Shown: positions 7,870-17,812 of the stretch, piece after piece
How positions within the stretch are numbered: the stretch's first letter is position 1
Layout of the letters: each line of letters starts with the position of its first letter
DNA from: an uncultured bacterium
GTDB lineage: Bacteria > Bacteroidota > Bacteroidia > Chitinophagales > Chitinophagaceae
Assembly (NCBI GenBank): GCA_903921675.1
Contig: CAIXQW010000116.1
Span: 1-36,371, forward strand
Reading direction: 5' to 3'
Length of the DNA: 36,371 bases
Notes under the pieces: generated by a model
Told to the model about the DNA's origin: nothing
What the model saw: the letters and a program-made list of their open reading frames with translations, nothing else
Database searches by the model: none
Made by a program: the position numbers and the translations under genes

Positions 7870-9468
7870 TTATTTATCCATTTCCTGCATTGCAATTTTT
7901 ACCATTTCGTCTGCTGCATTATACACTTGGTATTGCGCTGCAGCACCATACAATGCTTTTGCTAATTGTGCTTTGATGCGAGTGGTAATTAATTGTTTGT
8001 CGTTAGCATTAGCTAGGCAAATTGCAGTTATTCTATCTGCTGCACATCTTTTTTGTAAGTCGCCTAATATTTTAGTATCAACAGTATAATTTTTTATTAA
8101 ATCACCTACAGCAGGAAATAGTTTTAGCTTTTCTTTATTGGCTACAAAATAGTCGTTTACAATTTCTGTTAAATAGCCAGTGCCTAAAACCTCACCTAAA
8201 TTTTTAGAATATTTATTATCGTTTAATGGTACAAATACATCTGGAGATATTCCACCACCGCCATAAACTCTGCGGCCTCCCATCGTTTTATATACGGTTG
8301 TATCTTTAAATGTAATGCTATCTTTATTTACTAACTCGCCATGTTTGTATCTATCCATTACATCTTCCATATATAATTCTTTACCATGGCTATAATCTTT
8401 TTGAATACATCTGCCACTTGGTATGTAATAGCGTGCTACAGTTAAGCGCAGTGCGCCACCATTAGCTAATGGAAATTGCTCTTGCACCAATCCTTTGCCA
8501 AATGTTCTGCGACCCACCAATGTAGCTCTGTCGTAATCTTGCAATGCGCCACTCACTATCTCTGCAGCACTGGCACTTCCTTCGTCTATCAATACTACAA
8601 TTTTACCTACTTCAAAAATGCCATCTTTGTATGCACTTAAAGTTTCACTTTTTCTGTCTCTGCCTTTCGTGTAAACAATTTTCTTTTTGCCTGCAATTAA
8701 CTCATCTAATATTTGCACAGCTATTTCTAAAAATCCACCAGGGTTATCGCGCACATCTAACAATAATTTTTTCATGCCAGCGTTTTTTAGCAATTCCATA
8801 TTTGCCATAAACTCTTTGTAGGTAGTAGCAGAAAAACGATTGATCTTCATATAGCCAGTTGTTGCGTTCATCATATAAGCAGCATCTATGCTATACATTG
8901 GTATTTTGCCTCGCGTTATAGTAATTTCATTGATGGCTTTATTATTGCGTAACAAAGTAATTTTTGCTTTGGTTCCACTAGCACCTCTTAATTTTTTTAC
9001 TAAGGCTTCAGTACTTAATTTTTTACCAGCAATAATGCTGTCGTTTACTTTTATAAATTTATCACCAGTTTGTATACCTGCTTCTGCACTAGGGCCACCA
9101 GCTATTACACTAGTTACCATTAGCGTATCTTTCTGCAAAAAATATTCGATACCTATACCATCAAATTCTCCTTCTAAATCTTCGTCTACTCCTTTTAAAT
9201 CAGCAGGTGTAATATATACACTGTGTGGGTCTAACTGCGATAATAAATTATCAATTGCTTTTGCTTCCACACTATCTGTGCCTACAGAGTCTACATAATT
9301 ATTTTTTACAAGACTCATAATTTCATCTATCCTACCGCCGCCGCTATCTGTATTTTCGCCATGCAGCAATGTGCTTTTCATTTTAAAACCCAAAAACATG
9401 CCAATGCCAATGATTGCCGCATACAATATTGGGTTGTGTAAATTTATTTTTTTTTCTTGCTGCATCAT
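7870..9468 (-). CDS. S41 family C-terminal processing peptidase
   Basis: 532 residues. An N-terminal transmembrane or signal-anchor segment (about 12-28) puts the enzyme on the periplasmic side. Order of parts: N-terminal helical region, PDZ domain (about 95-185, with FDGIGIEYF and AGIQTGDKFIKVND), then the S41 protease core. The Ser-Lys dyad is Ser300 in DEGSASAAE and Lys325 in RRTFGKGLVQ, with the family's 25-residue spacing. The LLLDVRDNPGG motif near 235-245 is typical. Such enzymes cut exported proteins near their C-termini. Two ATG codons lie side by side at the start; either could be used. A TACCTTTG promoter box sits 17 bases upstream, so the gene does not depend on glnS transcription. 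Confidence 0.95.
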   Translation of the reverse strand: MMQQEKKINLHNPILYAAIIGIGMFLGFKMKSTLLHGENTDSGGGRIDEIMSLVKNNYVDSVGTDSVEAKAIDNLLSQLDPHSVYITPADLKGVDEDLEGEFDGIGIEYFLQKDTLMVTSVIAGGPSAEAGIQTGDKFIKVNDSIIAGKKLSTEALVKKLRGASGTKAKITLLRNNKAINEITITRGKIPMYSIDAAYMMNATTGYMKINRFSATTYKEFMANMELLKNAGMKKLLLDVRDNPGGFLEIAVQILDELIAGKKKIVYTKGRDRKSETLSAYKDGIFEVGKIVVLIDEGSASAAEIVSGALQDYDRATLVGRRTFGKGLVQEQFPLANGGALRLTVARYYIPSGRCIQKDYSHGKELYMEDVMDRYKHGELVNKDSITFKDTTVYKTMGGRRVYGGGGISPDVFVPLNDNKYSKNLGEVLGTGYLTEIVNDYFVANKEKLKLFPAVGDLIKNYTVDTKILGDLQKRCAADRITAICLANANDKQLITTRIKAQLAKALYGAAAQYQVYNAADEMVKIAMQEMDK

Positions 9469-9485
9469 TGTACAAATAAAGTGCC

Positions 9486-9493
9486 CAAAGGTA
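9486..9493 (-). promoter_or_regulatory. -7 element before the S41 peptidase gene
   Basis: The minus strand reads TACCTTTG, exact TAnnTTTG, 17 bases before the ATG at 9468 and in the 83-bp gap after glnS. Confidence 0.6.
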
Positions 9494-9530
9494 ATTAGAA
9501 AAAATGTGTAGTACTGTGAATGTTTTTGTA

Positions 9531-9560
9531 AAATAAAAGGGGGATAAATTTTTATCCTTT
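9531..9560 (-). terminator. Weak candidate terminator at the end of glnS
   Basis: GGATAAA (9542-9548) and TTTATCC (9551-9557) form an inverted repeat that includes the glnS stop codon, with AAAATAAAA to its left giving T-rich sequence after it on the minus strand. The loop is short and the stem AT-rich, so this is tentative. Confidence 0.3.
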
Positions 9561-11234
9561 CACAACTTCTTTAGCCCAACTATCTTTTAGCCCCACTGTT
9601 TTATTAAAAATCAAGTTTTCGTAAGTGCTATTTTTATCTAAACAAAAATATCCTAAACGCAAAAACTGAAATTTATCGGAAGCTATAGCCTTTGCTAATT
9701 CGTTTTCTATTTTGGCTTCTTTTACAATTTGCAAACTATTTTCGTTGATGTAATCTTTAAAATCGCCATCCTCTGCATTTGGGTTTTCTACTTTAAATAA
9801 TCTATCATAGATGCGCACTTCAGCTGTTTTGCAGTTGTTGGCATCCACCCAATGTATTACACCTTTTGCTTTAATGCCACTTGTATCGCTGCCGCTTTTA
9901 CTATTTGGCGCATAGGTGCAATGCACTTCTGTAATATTGCCATTGTCGTCTTTTGTAAAACCTGTACAAGTAACAATGTATGCACTTTTAAGTCTTACAG
10001 ATAATCCAACGCCTAAACGGAAAAACTTTTTAGTTGGCTCTTCCATAAAGTCGTCTTGCTCTATATACAAGGTATTGCTGAATGATAAATTTCTTGTACC
10101 TGCATTTTCGTCTTCGGTGTTATTTTCTGTTGGCAATAATTCTGAATTGCCTTCTGGATAATTGGTAATAATTAATTTGATTGGGTCTAATACAGCCATT
10201 CTGCGTAAAGATATTTTATTTAAATGCTCTCTGACACAAAATTCAAGCAATCCAATATCTATTAATTTATCTCTTTTGCTAACACCAACTCTATCGCAAA
10301 ACTCACGAATAGCTTCTGCGGTATAACCTCTGCGGCGCACCCCGCTAATTGTTGGCATACGAGGGTCATCCCATCCATCTACATGTTTTTCGTTTACCAA
10401 TTGCAATAATTTTCTTTTACTCATTACTGTGTAATTGATATTTACTCTTGCAAATTCGTATTGCTTACTTGGGAAAATTTCCAGCTTTTCTATACACCAA
10501 TCATACATGGCGCGATGAGGAATAAATTCTAAAGTACAAATGCTATGGGTAATATTTTCTATACTGTCGCTTTGCCCATGTGCAAAGTCGTACATTGGAT
10601 AAATACACCATGCATCGCCTGTGCGATGATGGTGTGCATGTTTGATTCTGTAAATTAATGGGTCGCGCATAATCATATTCGGATGCGCCATATCTATTTT
10701 TGCACGCAATACTCTTTCTCCATCTGCAAATTCTCCAGCACGCATTTTCGCAAATAATTCTAAATTTTCTTCAACGCTTCTATCTCTAAATGGGCTATTG
10801 ATACCAGGTGTATGCAAATCGCCTTTTTGCGCTGCTATTTGTTCGCTACTACTATCGTCTACATAAGCCAATCCTTTTTTTATTAAGTCTGTAGCAAAAG
10901 TATATAATTGTTCAAAGTAATCACTTGCATACAATTCATTAGCCCAATCAAAGCCAAGCCATTTAATATCTGCTTTAATGCTTTCTACATATTCTGTTTC
11001 TTCGGTTACAGGGTTGGTATCATCAAAACGCAAATTGGTTTTACCGCCAAACTTTTTAGCCAACCCAAAGTTTAAACAAATGCTACTACTATGCCCTAAA
11101 TGCAAATAACCATTCGGCTCTGGTGGAAAGCGAGTTAAAACTCTACCATTGTGTTTGCCTTCCTGAATATCTTTTTCTATTATCTCTTCTAAAAAATTTA
11201 AACTTTTGTCGTCGTTTATTTCGTTTGTATGCAT
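9552..11234 (-). CDS. glnS: Glutaminyl-tRNA synthetase
   Basis: 560 residues from the ATG at 11234. This class I synthetase charges tRNA-Gln with glutamine directly. The HIGH-type signature is in FPPEPNGYLHLGH (residues 36-48), the KMSKS-type loop is VMSKRKLL near 265-272, and the C-terminal half contains the two anticodon-binding beta-barrel regions. Length fits bacterial GlnRS. A longer frame would start at TTG 11243 (giving MHP before MHTNE), but that TTG is the end of the promoter box TACCTTTG, so it cannot be translated from this promoter; ATG 11234 is chosen. Only 6 bases separate the box from the ATG, which implies a leader of a few bases at most. Confidence 0.96.
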   Translation of the reverse strand: MHTNEINDDKSLNFLEEIIEKDIQEGKHNGRVLTRFPPEPNGYLHLGHSSSICLNFGLAKKFGGKTNLRFDDTNPVTEETEYVESIKADIKWLGFDWANELYASDYFEQLYTFATDLIKKGLAYVDDSSSEQIAAQKGDLHTPGINSPFRDRSVEENLELFAKMRAGEFADGERVLRAKIDMAHPNMIMRDPLIYRIKHAHHHRTGDAWCIYPMYDFAHGQSDSIENITHSICTLEFIPHRAMYDWCIEKLEIFPSKQYEFARVNINYTVMSKRKLLQLVNEKHVDGWDDPRMPTISGVRRRGYTAEAIREFCDRVGVSKRDKLIDIGLLEFCVREHLNKISLRRMAVLDPIKLIITNYPEGNSELLPTENNTEDENAGTRNLSFSNTLYIEQDDFMEEPTKKFFRLGVGLSVRLKSAYIVTCTGFTKDDNGNITEVHCTYAPNSKSGSDTSGIKAKGVIHWVDANNCKTAEVRIYDRLFKVENPNAEDGDFKDYINENSLQIVKEAKIENELAKAIASDKFQFLRLGYFCLDKNSTYENLIFNKTVGLKDSWAKEVVKG

Positions 11235-11240
11235 AGGGTG

Positions 11241-11248
11241 CAAAGGTA
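11241..11248 (-). promoter_or_regulatory. -7 element abutting the glnS start
   Basis: The minus strand reads TACCTTTG followed by CACCCT and the ATG at 11234. The box decides the start: the alternative TTG start overlaps its last three bases. Confidence 0.7.
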
Positions 11249-11553
11249 GGTTGAAAAAATAATAATAGCAGAATCGTTAAATAATTATAATTGAAAAAAA
11301 CTTCATCTATATAATAAGCATCAAACAATAAATGAAATAATATTTGTTGGAATAGTTGTAATGATGGTGATTTGCTAATAAATATTGCGTTTTTTTTCAA
11401 TGGTAAAAATCTAGAATAGAATTATCTCATGGCATTTTAGAAAATTAAATAGTGCTTGCAGCAGTCTGAAAAGCAGATGTTTTATAGCTAATAAACCTTT
11501 ATTTTCTCTGGTGTTTTGGATAAATTTAGACTACAGATGATTAGATTTTTCGA
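11249..11553. other. Intergenic stretch between glnS and the protease gene
   Basis: About 305 AT-rich bases. An open frame on the minus strand (11143-11400) overlaps the start of glnS in another frame, has low-complexity composition and is not a gene. I see no hairpin with a T tract and no RNA gene. Confidence 0.5.
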
Positions 11554-12123
11554 TTAGTGTATTCCAATATTTTTTTTACAATTATCACAAAACCAAATTT
11601 TTTCTTGGTCTACTTGTTTGATTTTTCCTCTTGCATCATTCATCATACATTTTTTATCAAAATTGCAGTGTACTAAACCAAGATTATGTCCAATTTCGTG
11701 TAAACAAACTTTAGTTACTCTATCGTAAAATTTATCTTTCGAAACATTTCTTTTTAATCTAAATGTGGATACAACACAAGTAACACCTGGCCGATACCCC
11801 AAACCAAAAATCCCCCACTCATGTATACTTCCTTTTTCACAAGCAATATCTTTTTCAGTGATAATAAGTAAATTTTCAGTGGACTTGTATTTTTTTAAAA
11901 TTCTACTTGCTTCATATCTGGTTCTGCTATCAGCCAAAATTTCATTTGTAAAATTTACTTTTGGTTTAACTATACAGTTGAAACCATAAAATTGCTCAAC
12001 AGATGATTTAATTACATTGATAACTTGTGTGGAAACTTCTCCCAATGGTTGAATGAAAATATTTTTTTGAGCTTGTAGTGTTAAACTTAAAAAAATTAAA
12101 AGTGATACGATTATTGGTTGCAT
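11554..12123 (-). CDS. Secreted archaemetzincin-like zinc metalloprotease
   Basis: 189 residues with a Sec-type signal peptide (about 1-18, ending LTLQAQ). The active site is HEIGHNLGLVH at 142-152: His142, His146 and His152 bind zinc and Glu143 is the base. The following cysteines match the archaemetzincin signature HExxHxxGxxHC...CxMx17CxxC: Cys153, Cys159, Met161 as Met-turn, 17 residues, then Cys179-x2-Cys182, which should bind a second zinc. The spacing between the first two cysteines is five residues, whereas the published signature has four. Archaemetzincins are aminopeptidase-like or orphan metzincins; the substrate is unknown. The signal peptide points to a periplasmic or secreted form. 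A TATCTTTG box ends only 4 bases before the ATG. The protein could also be annotated as a generic matrixin-type protease. Confidence 0.9.
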   Translation of the reverse strand: MQPIIVSLLIFLSLTLQAQKNIFIQPLGEVSTQVINVIKSSVEQFYGFNCIVKPKVNFTNEILADSRTRYEASRILKKYKSTENLLIITEKDIACEKGSIHEWGIFGLGYRPGVTCVVSTFRLKRNVSKDKFYDRVTKVCLHEIGHNLGLVHCNFDKKCMMNDARGKIKQVDQEKIWFCDNCKKNIGIH

Positions 12124-12127
12124 ACCA

Positions 12128-12135
12128 CAAAGATA
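12128..12135 (-). promoter_or_regulatory. -7 element abutting the archaemetzincin start
   Basis: The minus strand reads TATCTTTG, then GTGGT... before the ATG at 12123; the box ends 4 bases from the start codon, so transcription should begin at or next to the ATG. Confidence 0.65.
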
Positions 12136-12573
12136 ATCATCAAATTCTTAATATCGTTTTACAGATATTATTTATATAGAAAGTGCAGTTGACGATGCAA
12201 AAAAATACAGCAGCTAGATATTTTCTAAAGAAAAGAACTTTGACTTTTTTTGAAGGAACAATACCTGCCATAGATTTTTGCAGAGTGCATCCTGGCTATA
12301 TTGTAGCATTGCCATAACTTCTTAAAGTTGAACCTTAAGTAAAAGATGTTACAATTCTTACCCCAAAGCATAAGAAATAGCAGTGCCGTAAGCAAGGCAG
12401 GCTATAAGCGATTACAAGAAGTGTTGGGGGTGTAAGGAAAGTATGATTTGAGAGGTACTTATCTAAATATTCCTCTTTTCTTCTTTTTTTCAAAAAATAA
12501 ATTTACTTTTAGTCAACATATACGCGTAATGCCTCGTAAAGCATGACAGTAAAACCTTTAAATTTATTTTTTT
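12136..12573. other. Intergenic stretch with an unexplained, more GC-rich patch
   Basis: No secure gene. About 12230-12440 is richer in G and C than the flanks. It holds a 29-codon frame on the plus strand (ATG 12346 to TAA 12435) and a 33-codon frame on the minus strand, neither recognised. The patch may be the remnant of a gene or dispersed repeat. TACTTTTA at 12504-12511 is a weak promoter-box candidate for the gene starting at 12574. Confidence 0.45.
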
Positions 12574-15500
12574 ATGAAAAATTATATCTCAATTTTGTTT
12601 GTGCTGTTGTTGTGTTGTTTTGGAAAATTTTCAAAAGCTCAGGTAACTATAAATAATATTACAACTACTATGCCCTCATGTTGGGGTTCTTGTAACGGGT
12701 CATTAAATATAAATGCAACCGGAAATGGAGGACTAACATATCAAATTAGTGGATATAATCCTCAGTCAAGTCCATTATTTGTTAGCTTATGCCCATCTAT
12801 TTATACAGTTACTGTAACAGATGCAATGTCATTTACTGCTACTTCTACAATTGGGGTTTGGAATCCTAGCCAATTTACTATTTCTACTAGTTTAATTACA
12901 CAACCGTCATGTACAACATTAGGATCTATTTGTTTTTATGGTTATGGAGGAGTGCTCCCTTATACATTTAATATTGGTCCAAATGTTGGCACATTATCTT
13001 CCAATTGTTTTAGTAACCTAACTCCAGGTTCTTATTCAATTATGGGGGTTGATGCAAATGGTTGTACATCATTTATTTCAGGAGTTACTATGAATAATTC
13101 TCCAACCCTTTCCGTTACAGGTTTTAAACTCACCGATTCCTCTTGCGCAGGCGGCCTCTCCAAAGCAAAAGTAAATGTTACAGGTGGTACACCGCCATAC
13201 TCTTACTCTTGGAATACCAATCCAGTGCAAAACAATGATACTGCATTTAATATTCCAGCAGGTTCTTATACATGTACTGTTGTAGATAATGGTGGTTGTA
13301 ACAATACTACAGTGGTGCATTTTCAAGGCAATAATCAATGGTATGTAGTAGCAGATACTATTTGTGTAAATGAGCAAGGGTATAGCTATCTAGCACAAAA
13401 CTATGGCAATGCACCATTTGGTACAGGTACTACTGTGCAGCCTACTTTTGGTGCTGCGGTATATTCTAACGCAATTTTATTTACACCGCCTACTACTACT
13501 ATCTATACTGTAACCGGCAGCACAGCTGGCTCTTGCCAAACACAAGCTACAGTTACAATTGTTGTTAAAAGTCTGAATAATGCAGCAAGCTTAGTAAGTA
13601 CAGACCCTAATTGTGCAAATAGTCATGATGGCAATGTAGTGGTAAATGTTTCTCCCCCAAATCCTAATCTCGATTATTTTTGGAGTAATAATAGCAATAA
13701 CAATACAGCATTTAATTTAAATTTAAATCCTGGACAATACAGTGTAATGGTAAGAGATAGCGCCATTAATGGTTGTATGATTTTAAAAGACACACTTGTG
13801 GCACTTGGCACAAATTGTGGCGATATTGTTGGTAAAATTGTATGGGATAGCAATGCCAATTGTGTGATGGATGCAGGTGAAATTGGTGTAGCAAATGCCA
13901 AAGTTGTGATTAACCCTGGTGGCTATTTTACGTATACTAATGGGGCTGGTAATTACTATTTTAATGGTGTAGCTTATGGAACTTATACATTAGTAAATAC
14001 GCCAAATGCCATTTCTTTTTCTAATGCTTGTACCAATAATGTTGCCACTACCATCAATAGCGGCAACCCAGTAAGTACAGTTAATTTTTTAGATTCATTT
14101 AATAACACAGTGAACTATCATATTTACGAATTTGGACAATGCATGAGTTTTGCACAAGGTGTAGATTATAAATTTCTTACCTATGGTCATAATGTAATTG
14201 GTCAAACATTCCCTGCGCAAATATTTGCAGTGTTCGATTCTATACAGCAGTTTGCAAGTAGCGTGCCAGCAGCATCTAGCATTAGTGGTGATACTGTTTT
14301 TTGGAATGTAAATGTGGGGCCAAGTTTCAATCAAATAAAAATTAATTTTAATATTACTGGCTCTACACCAATTGGTACAGCATACCATGTAAATGCTGGC
14401 TATAGCAGTTACACTGGCACCGATTTAGATTCTACCAATAACAAAATAAACTTTACGGTATTTGCATGTGTATCTGCAGATCCAAATAATAAAGAAGTAA
14501 GTCCTGCTGGGCAATTAGCACAAGGCTATATTCCTAAAGAAGAAAAAACAATGAACTATAATATCAACTTTCAAAATACAGGTAATGCGCCTGCCGTAAA
14601 TGTAGTAATTGTAGATACTATCAGTAGTAAGTTAGATATAAGTACCTTGCAAGTGCTTGGTGCTAGCCATTCTTATTTTGTAGAAATTAAAGACTCAATT
14701 GTAAAGTTTAAATTTCCTTTAATAATGCTTCCTGATAGCGTGTATGATGAACCTAATAGTCATGGGCATATTACCTATACCATCAAACAAAAACCAAATT
14801 TAAGTATTGGCTCTGTAATGAAAAACACAGCACATATTTATTTTGATTATAATACGGCAATAGTTACTAATACTACTACCAATACTATCTATGATCATTT
14901 ATCTAACAACCCAACAGCCACATTCCGCAATACTAGCTGCAACTTGCCTTGTGGCAATGGTGCAATTGTAATGCAAAGCATTGGTGGTGTTTCTCCTTAT
15001 AGTTATTCTATTACACCATCTTGTGGTAATACTACTGTAAATGGCAATCAAATTAATAATTTACTAGGTGGCACTTACACAGTGCAAACCATAGATGCAA
15101 TAGGCAACTCATTGACGAATGTTTCCATCATTCAAAATCCAATACCAATTGTCTTAAACCTATCCACAACCCAACCTATTGGGCAACTAGGCAGTGCTAG
15201 TTTAGCACCTACTGGTGGCACCCCTCCTTACGATTACCTTTGGTTGCCAGGCAACTTTACAACAAGTAGTATTAGTGGTTTAGGTGCTGGAAATTATTCT
15301 GTAAATATTGTAGATGCCAATGGATGCTCTGATAGTACTAGTTTTATTTTGAATTATGCTACATCAATGCAAGATATGAAGGCAGGAGAATGGTTGCAGT
15401 TGTATCCTAATCCAGCCAATAATGCCTTGAACATAGAAGCCAATTTCCCATTACAAGTTATATTAATTTATAATCAACAGGGCCAAGTTGTAATGAAAGT

Positions 15501-15609
15501 AATTGCAGATCAAAACCAAAAAATAGCAATTCCTTTAACCCAACTTGCAAAAGGAATTTATACTATGCAAGTTGGCAAAGGAGATGTAAAAAGATTTACT
15601 ATACAATAA
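12574..15609 (+). CDS. Multidomain SprB-repeat surface protein with T9SS type A sorting domain
   Basis: 1011 residues. Signal peptide 1-23 (ends FSKAQ). Domains in order: three SprB-type repeats (about 24-255), an Ig-like module (256-330), another SprB-type repeat (331-413), an SdrD B-like/prealbumin-fold domain (about 415-500, [20 protein letters not shown]), a beta-rich stretch (about 505-630), a domain opening with DPNNKEVSP and continuing [19 protein letters not shown] (about 636-770), which matches the DUF11-like/DUF7619 region of Bacteroidota surface proteins, two further repeat-like modules (775-935), and a type A T9SS sorting domain (about 936-1011: [29 protein letters not shown]). 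It should be exported across the outer membrane by T9SS and attached to the surface or released. A terminator follows, so the next, similar gene is a separate unit. Confidence 0.92.
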   Translation: MKNYISILFVLLLCCFGKFSKAQVTINNITTTMPSCWGSCNGSLNINATGNGGLTYQISGYNPQSSPLFVSLCPSIYTVTVTDAMSFTATSTIGVWNPSQFTISTSLITQPSCTTLGSICFYGYGGVLPYTFNIGPNVGTLSSNCFSNLTPGSYSIMGVDANGCTSFISGVTMNNSPTLSVTGFKLTDSSCAGGLSKAKVNVTGGTPPYSYSWNTNPVQNNDTAFNIPAGSYTCTVVDNGGCNNTTVVHFQGNNQWYVVADTICVNEQGYSYLAQNYGNAPFGTGTTVQPTFGAAVYSNAILFTPPTTTIYTVTGSTAGSCQTQATVTIVVKSLNNAASLVSTDPNCANSHDGNVVVNVSPPNPNLDYFWSNNSNNNTAFNLNLNPGQYSVMVRDSAINGCMILKDTLVALGTNCGDIVGKIVWDSNANCVMDAGEIGVANAKVVINPGGYFTYTNGAGNYYFNGVAYGTYTLVNTPNAISFSNACTNNVATTINSGNPVSTVNFLDSFNNTVNYHIYEFGQCMSFAQGVDYKFLTYGHNVIGQTFPAQIFAVFDSIQQFASSVPAASSISGDTVFWNVNVGPSFNQIKINFNITGSTPIGTAYHVNAGYSSYTGTDLDSTNNKINFTVFACVSADPNNKEVSPAGQLAQGYIPKEEKTMNYNINFQNTGNAPAVNVVIVDTISSKLDISTLQVLGASHSYFVEIKDSIVKFKFPLIMLPDSVYDEPNSHGHITYTIKQKPNLSIGSVMKNTAHIYFDYNTAIVTNTTTNTIYDHLSNNPTATFRNTSCNLPCGNGAIVMQSIGGVSPYSYSITPSCGNTTVNGNQINNLLGGTYTVQTIDAIGNSLTNVSIIQNPIPIVLNLSTTQPIGQLGSASLAPTGGTPPYDYLWLPGNFTTSSISGLGAGNYSVNIVDANGCSDSTSFILNYATSMQDMKAGEWLQLYPNPANNALNIEANFPLQVILIYNQQGQVVMKVIADQNQKIAIPLTQLAKGIYTMQVGKGDVKRFTIQ

Positions 15610-15630
15610 TACCTACTACTTTGTTTTTTT

Positions 15631-15662
15631 AAGAAGGGCTATGCAAATGGTTCTTCTTTTTT
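15631..15662 (+). terminator. Rho-independent terminator
   Basis: AAGAAGGGCT (15631-15640) pairs with GGTTCTTCTT (15649-15658) through Watson-Crick and G-U pairs around an 8-base loop, followed by T residues. Confidence 0.75.
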
Positions 15663-15701
15663 AATTTCAACTTAATTTTATGAATATTATAATGGATAAT
15701 G

Positions 15702-15709
15702 TAACTTTA
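15702..15709 (+). promoter_or_regulatory. Probable -7 element before the GEVED/SprB gene
   Basis: TAACTTTA is one base off TAnnTTTG and lies 20 bases before the TTG start at 15730. Confidence 0.4.
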
Positions 15710-15729
15710 GCCTCTAAAAAATATTTAGT

Positions 15730-17673
15730 TTGAAAAAAATAGTTACGATTGTACTTTTTCTTGTTGCTTGTTTTCAAGCAAATGCTCAATTTAATTTTTT
15801 GAATGCATATGCAAGTGCCGAAAGTTGCACCGGAGCAGCTAATGGTAGTATTTGCTGGACGCTTACCGGAGGCACTTCGCCTTATTTTATAAATATACTT
15901 GGTACCACAACTCCTAATTCTTTTACTTGCGCCAATAATTTGTCTGCAATGACATATACAATTGTTGCAACAGATGCTACTTCGGCTTCTACATCTACAG
16001 TTGTAGTTGTTGGCACTAACAGCGCAATGCTAAAAATATTTGTAAACGATTCTACTGTGTGTGCTGGGGATTCTGTTACAATTAGTCCAATGTATACATC
16101 TAATGGCATTATAAATTCTAATGGATATTGCACACCAATTATTGCTAGCGATGCCAATGAAGATATTATAAATGTTTCTATAGGTAATATTAATAATTCT
16201 ACATCTTGCACTTCTATTGGTGCTGCAGGTTCTATTGTCAATAAATATAATAATTATACTAATTTGGCTACTACTATTTCTCCATCAGTTCCATTACCTT
16301 TTAGTATAACAGTTGGTAATTGTAATAGTGGTGCCGGTACTAATAATAGCACTGCAATTTATATCGATTATAATGCAGATGGAGATTTTAATGATTTAGG
16401 AGAACAAGCATATTTAAGTACTTCGTCATCTGCTGGTTCGCATGTAGAAACAGGCACTATTTATCCGCCAAATATTTTGCAAAGTGGTGTTTCTAGAATG
16501 CGTATTGTAAATCTAACAGGGGCTCCAAGTGTACTTAATAGTTGTGGAAGTTTTGCATATGGAGAAGTAGAAGATTACACTGTGTTTTTTAATATAACGC
16601 CAATGAATATTTACTGGACAGATGGAACCTTTGGATCATCCGATACTGCTGTTACTGCCTATCCTAGTGCAACTACTGTTTATACACTTACTGTAGATTA
16701 TGGCTATGGATGCTTAGACTCTGCAACTACTATAGTTACTGTTTTTGCACAGCCAATTGTAAATGTTTTTACAAATAATATTACTTGCCCAAATGCAAAT
16801 TTACAAGCAATTGTAACTAATGGTACATATCCATTTGTGTATACTTGGTTGCCAGGTAATACATCTACACAAAGTATAACAAATCTAAGCAATGGTGTAT
16901 ATACATGTAATATAGTGGATAGTAATTCTTGCAAAGCTACTACTACATATAGCTTTACAGCAAGCACACCCATTAGTGCATCTCCTACTAAAACAGATGT
17001 AAAGTGCTTTGGAGATAGTACAGGTGCGATTGCTTTAGGTACTATTGGTGGCCTTGGTCCTTACACTTACACATGGACTCCTTCTGTTGCAAGTGGCGCA
17101 TCCCCTACAAATATTCCTGCAGGCACCTATCAAGTACAAATTACAGACGCAAATGGATGCATTTATGCAACAAGTGTAATTATTACGCAACCAAATGCTA
17201 AATTAGAAATTATTCTTACTAGTACAAATGCAACAGCCTTTGGTGCTGCAGATGGTACTGCAAAAGTAATTGCTAGCGGCGGCACTGTTCCATATCAATT
17301 TTTATGGGCACCTAATGGTAAAACTAGCGATACTATGAATGGTGTTATTGCAGGCACTTATACAATAACTGTTACAGATAATAATGGTTGCACATCTGTT
17401 GGTGCAGTAATTATTTCTCAACCAAACGGAATAGCTGAGTGGAATAAATTATATAATTTACAAGTTGCGCCAAATCCTAGTAGCGATTACATCAATATTA
17501 ATAGCCAAGTTACCATTTCTAATTTAGAGATATTAAATGTACAAGGCCAATTGGTGCAAAGCCAAACTGCAAATAGCAAGCAAATAAAATTGCAAATTGG
17601 GCAATTGCCAAATGGTATTTATTTGTTGAAAGTAAATGGATTAATTGCAAGAAAAATAGAATTGAGGAGGTAG
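15730..17673 (+). CDS. GEVED- and SprB-repeat surface protein with T9SS type A sorting domain
   Basis: 647 residues. The start is TTG at 15730: it gives an intact signal peptide (MKKIVTIVLFLVACFQANAQ) and no ATG is available in that position. Order: a SprB-like module (21-100), an Ig-like module that opens at about 103 (VCAGDSVTIS), a GEVED domain (about 130-287, with IYIDYNADGDFNDLGEQ and the diagnostic YGEVEDYTV), the closing half of the Ig-like module (about 290-340, YWTDGTFGSSDTAV), then three SprB-type repeats (about 341-565) and a type A T9SS sorting domain (about 575-647: VAPNPSSDYININ, LPNGIYLLKV, ending RRI-type basic residues). It should be a T9SS-exported surface protein, related to the preceding gene by its repeats. 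No terminator is evident after the stop. Confidence 0.9.
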   Translation: MKKIVTIVLFLVACFQANAQFNFLNAYASAESCTGAANGSICWTLTGGTSPYFINILGTTTPNSFTCANNLSAMTYTIVATDATSASTSTVVVVGTNSAMLKIFVNDSTVCAGDSVTISPMYTSNGIINSNGYCTPIIASDANEDIINVSIGNINNSTSCTSIGAAGSIVNKYNNYTNLATTISPSVPLPFSITVGNCNSGAGTNNSTAIYIDYNADGDFNDLGEQAYLSTSSSAGSHVETGTIYPPNILQSGVSRMRIVNLTGAPSVLNSCGSFAYGEVEDYTVFFNITPMNIYWTDGTFGSSDTAVTAYPSATTVYTLTVDYGYGCLDSATTIVTVFAQPIVNVFTNNITCPNANLQAIVTNGTYPFVYTWLPGNTSTQSITNLSNGVYTCNIVDSNSCKATTTYSFTASTPISASPTKTDVKCFGDSTGAIALGTIGGLGPYTYTWTPSVASGASPTNIPAGTYQVQITDANGCIYATSVIITQPNAKLEIILTSTNATAFGAADGTAKVIASGGTVPYQFLWAPNGKTSDTMNGVIAGTYTITVTDNNGCTSVGAVIISQPNGIAEWNKLYNLQVAPNPSSDYININSQVTISNLEILNVQGQLVQSQTANSKQIKLQIGQLPNGIYLLKVNGLIARKIELRR

Positions 17674-17812
17674 GATGAAATATTTACTTCTAAATAATTG
17701 GATACTTTCAATAAAATATTGATTCCTGTATTATTTGGATTGTGTTCTGGAAGGAAGGAATAAATGCTTACATGCTGTGATGCAATTCCCCCAATAAAAT
17801 ATTTGTAATAAG

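Noticed and set aside
11235-11243. Upstream TTG start for glnS giving three extra residues
   Set aside because: The TTG is the last part of the TACCTTTG promoter box, so it would not be in the transcript.
13078-14388. Minus-strand open frames inside the SprB-repeat gene
   Set aside because: They are antisense shadows of a repeat-rich gene with biased codon use and have no protein-like features.
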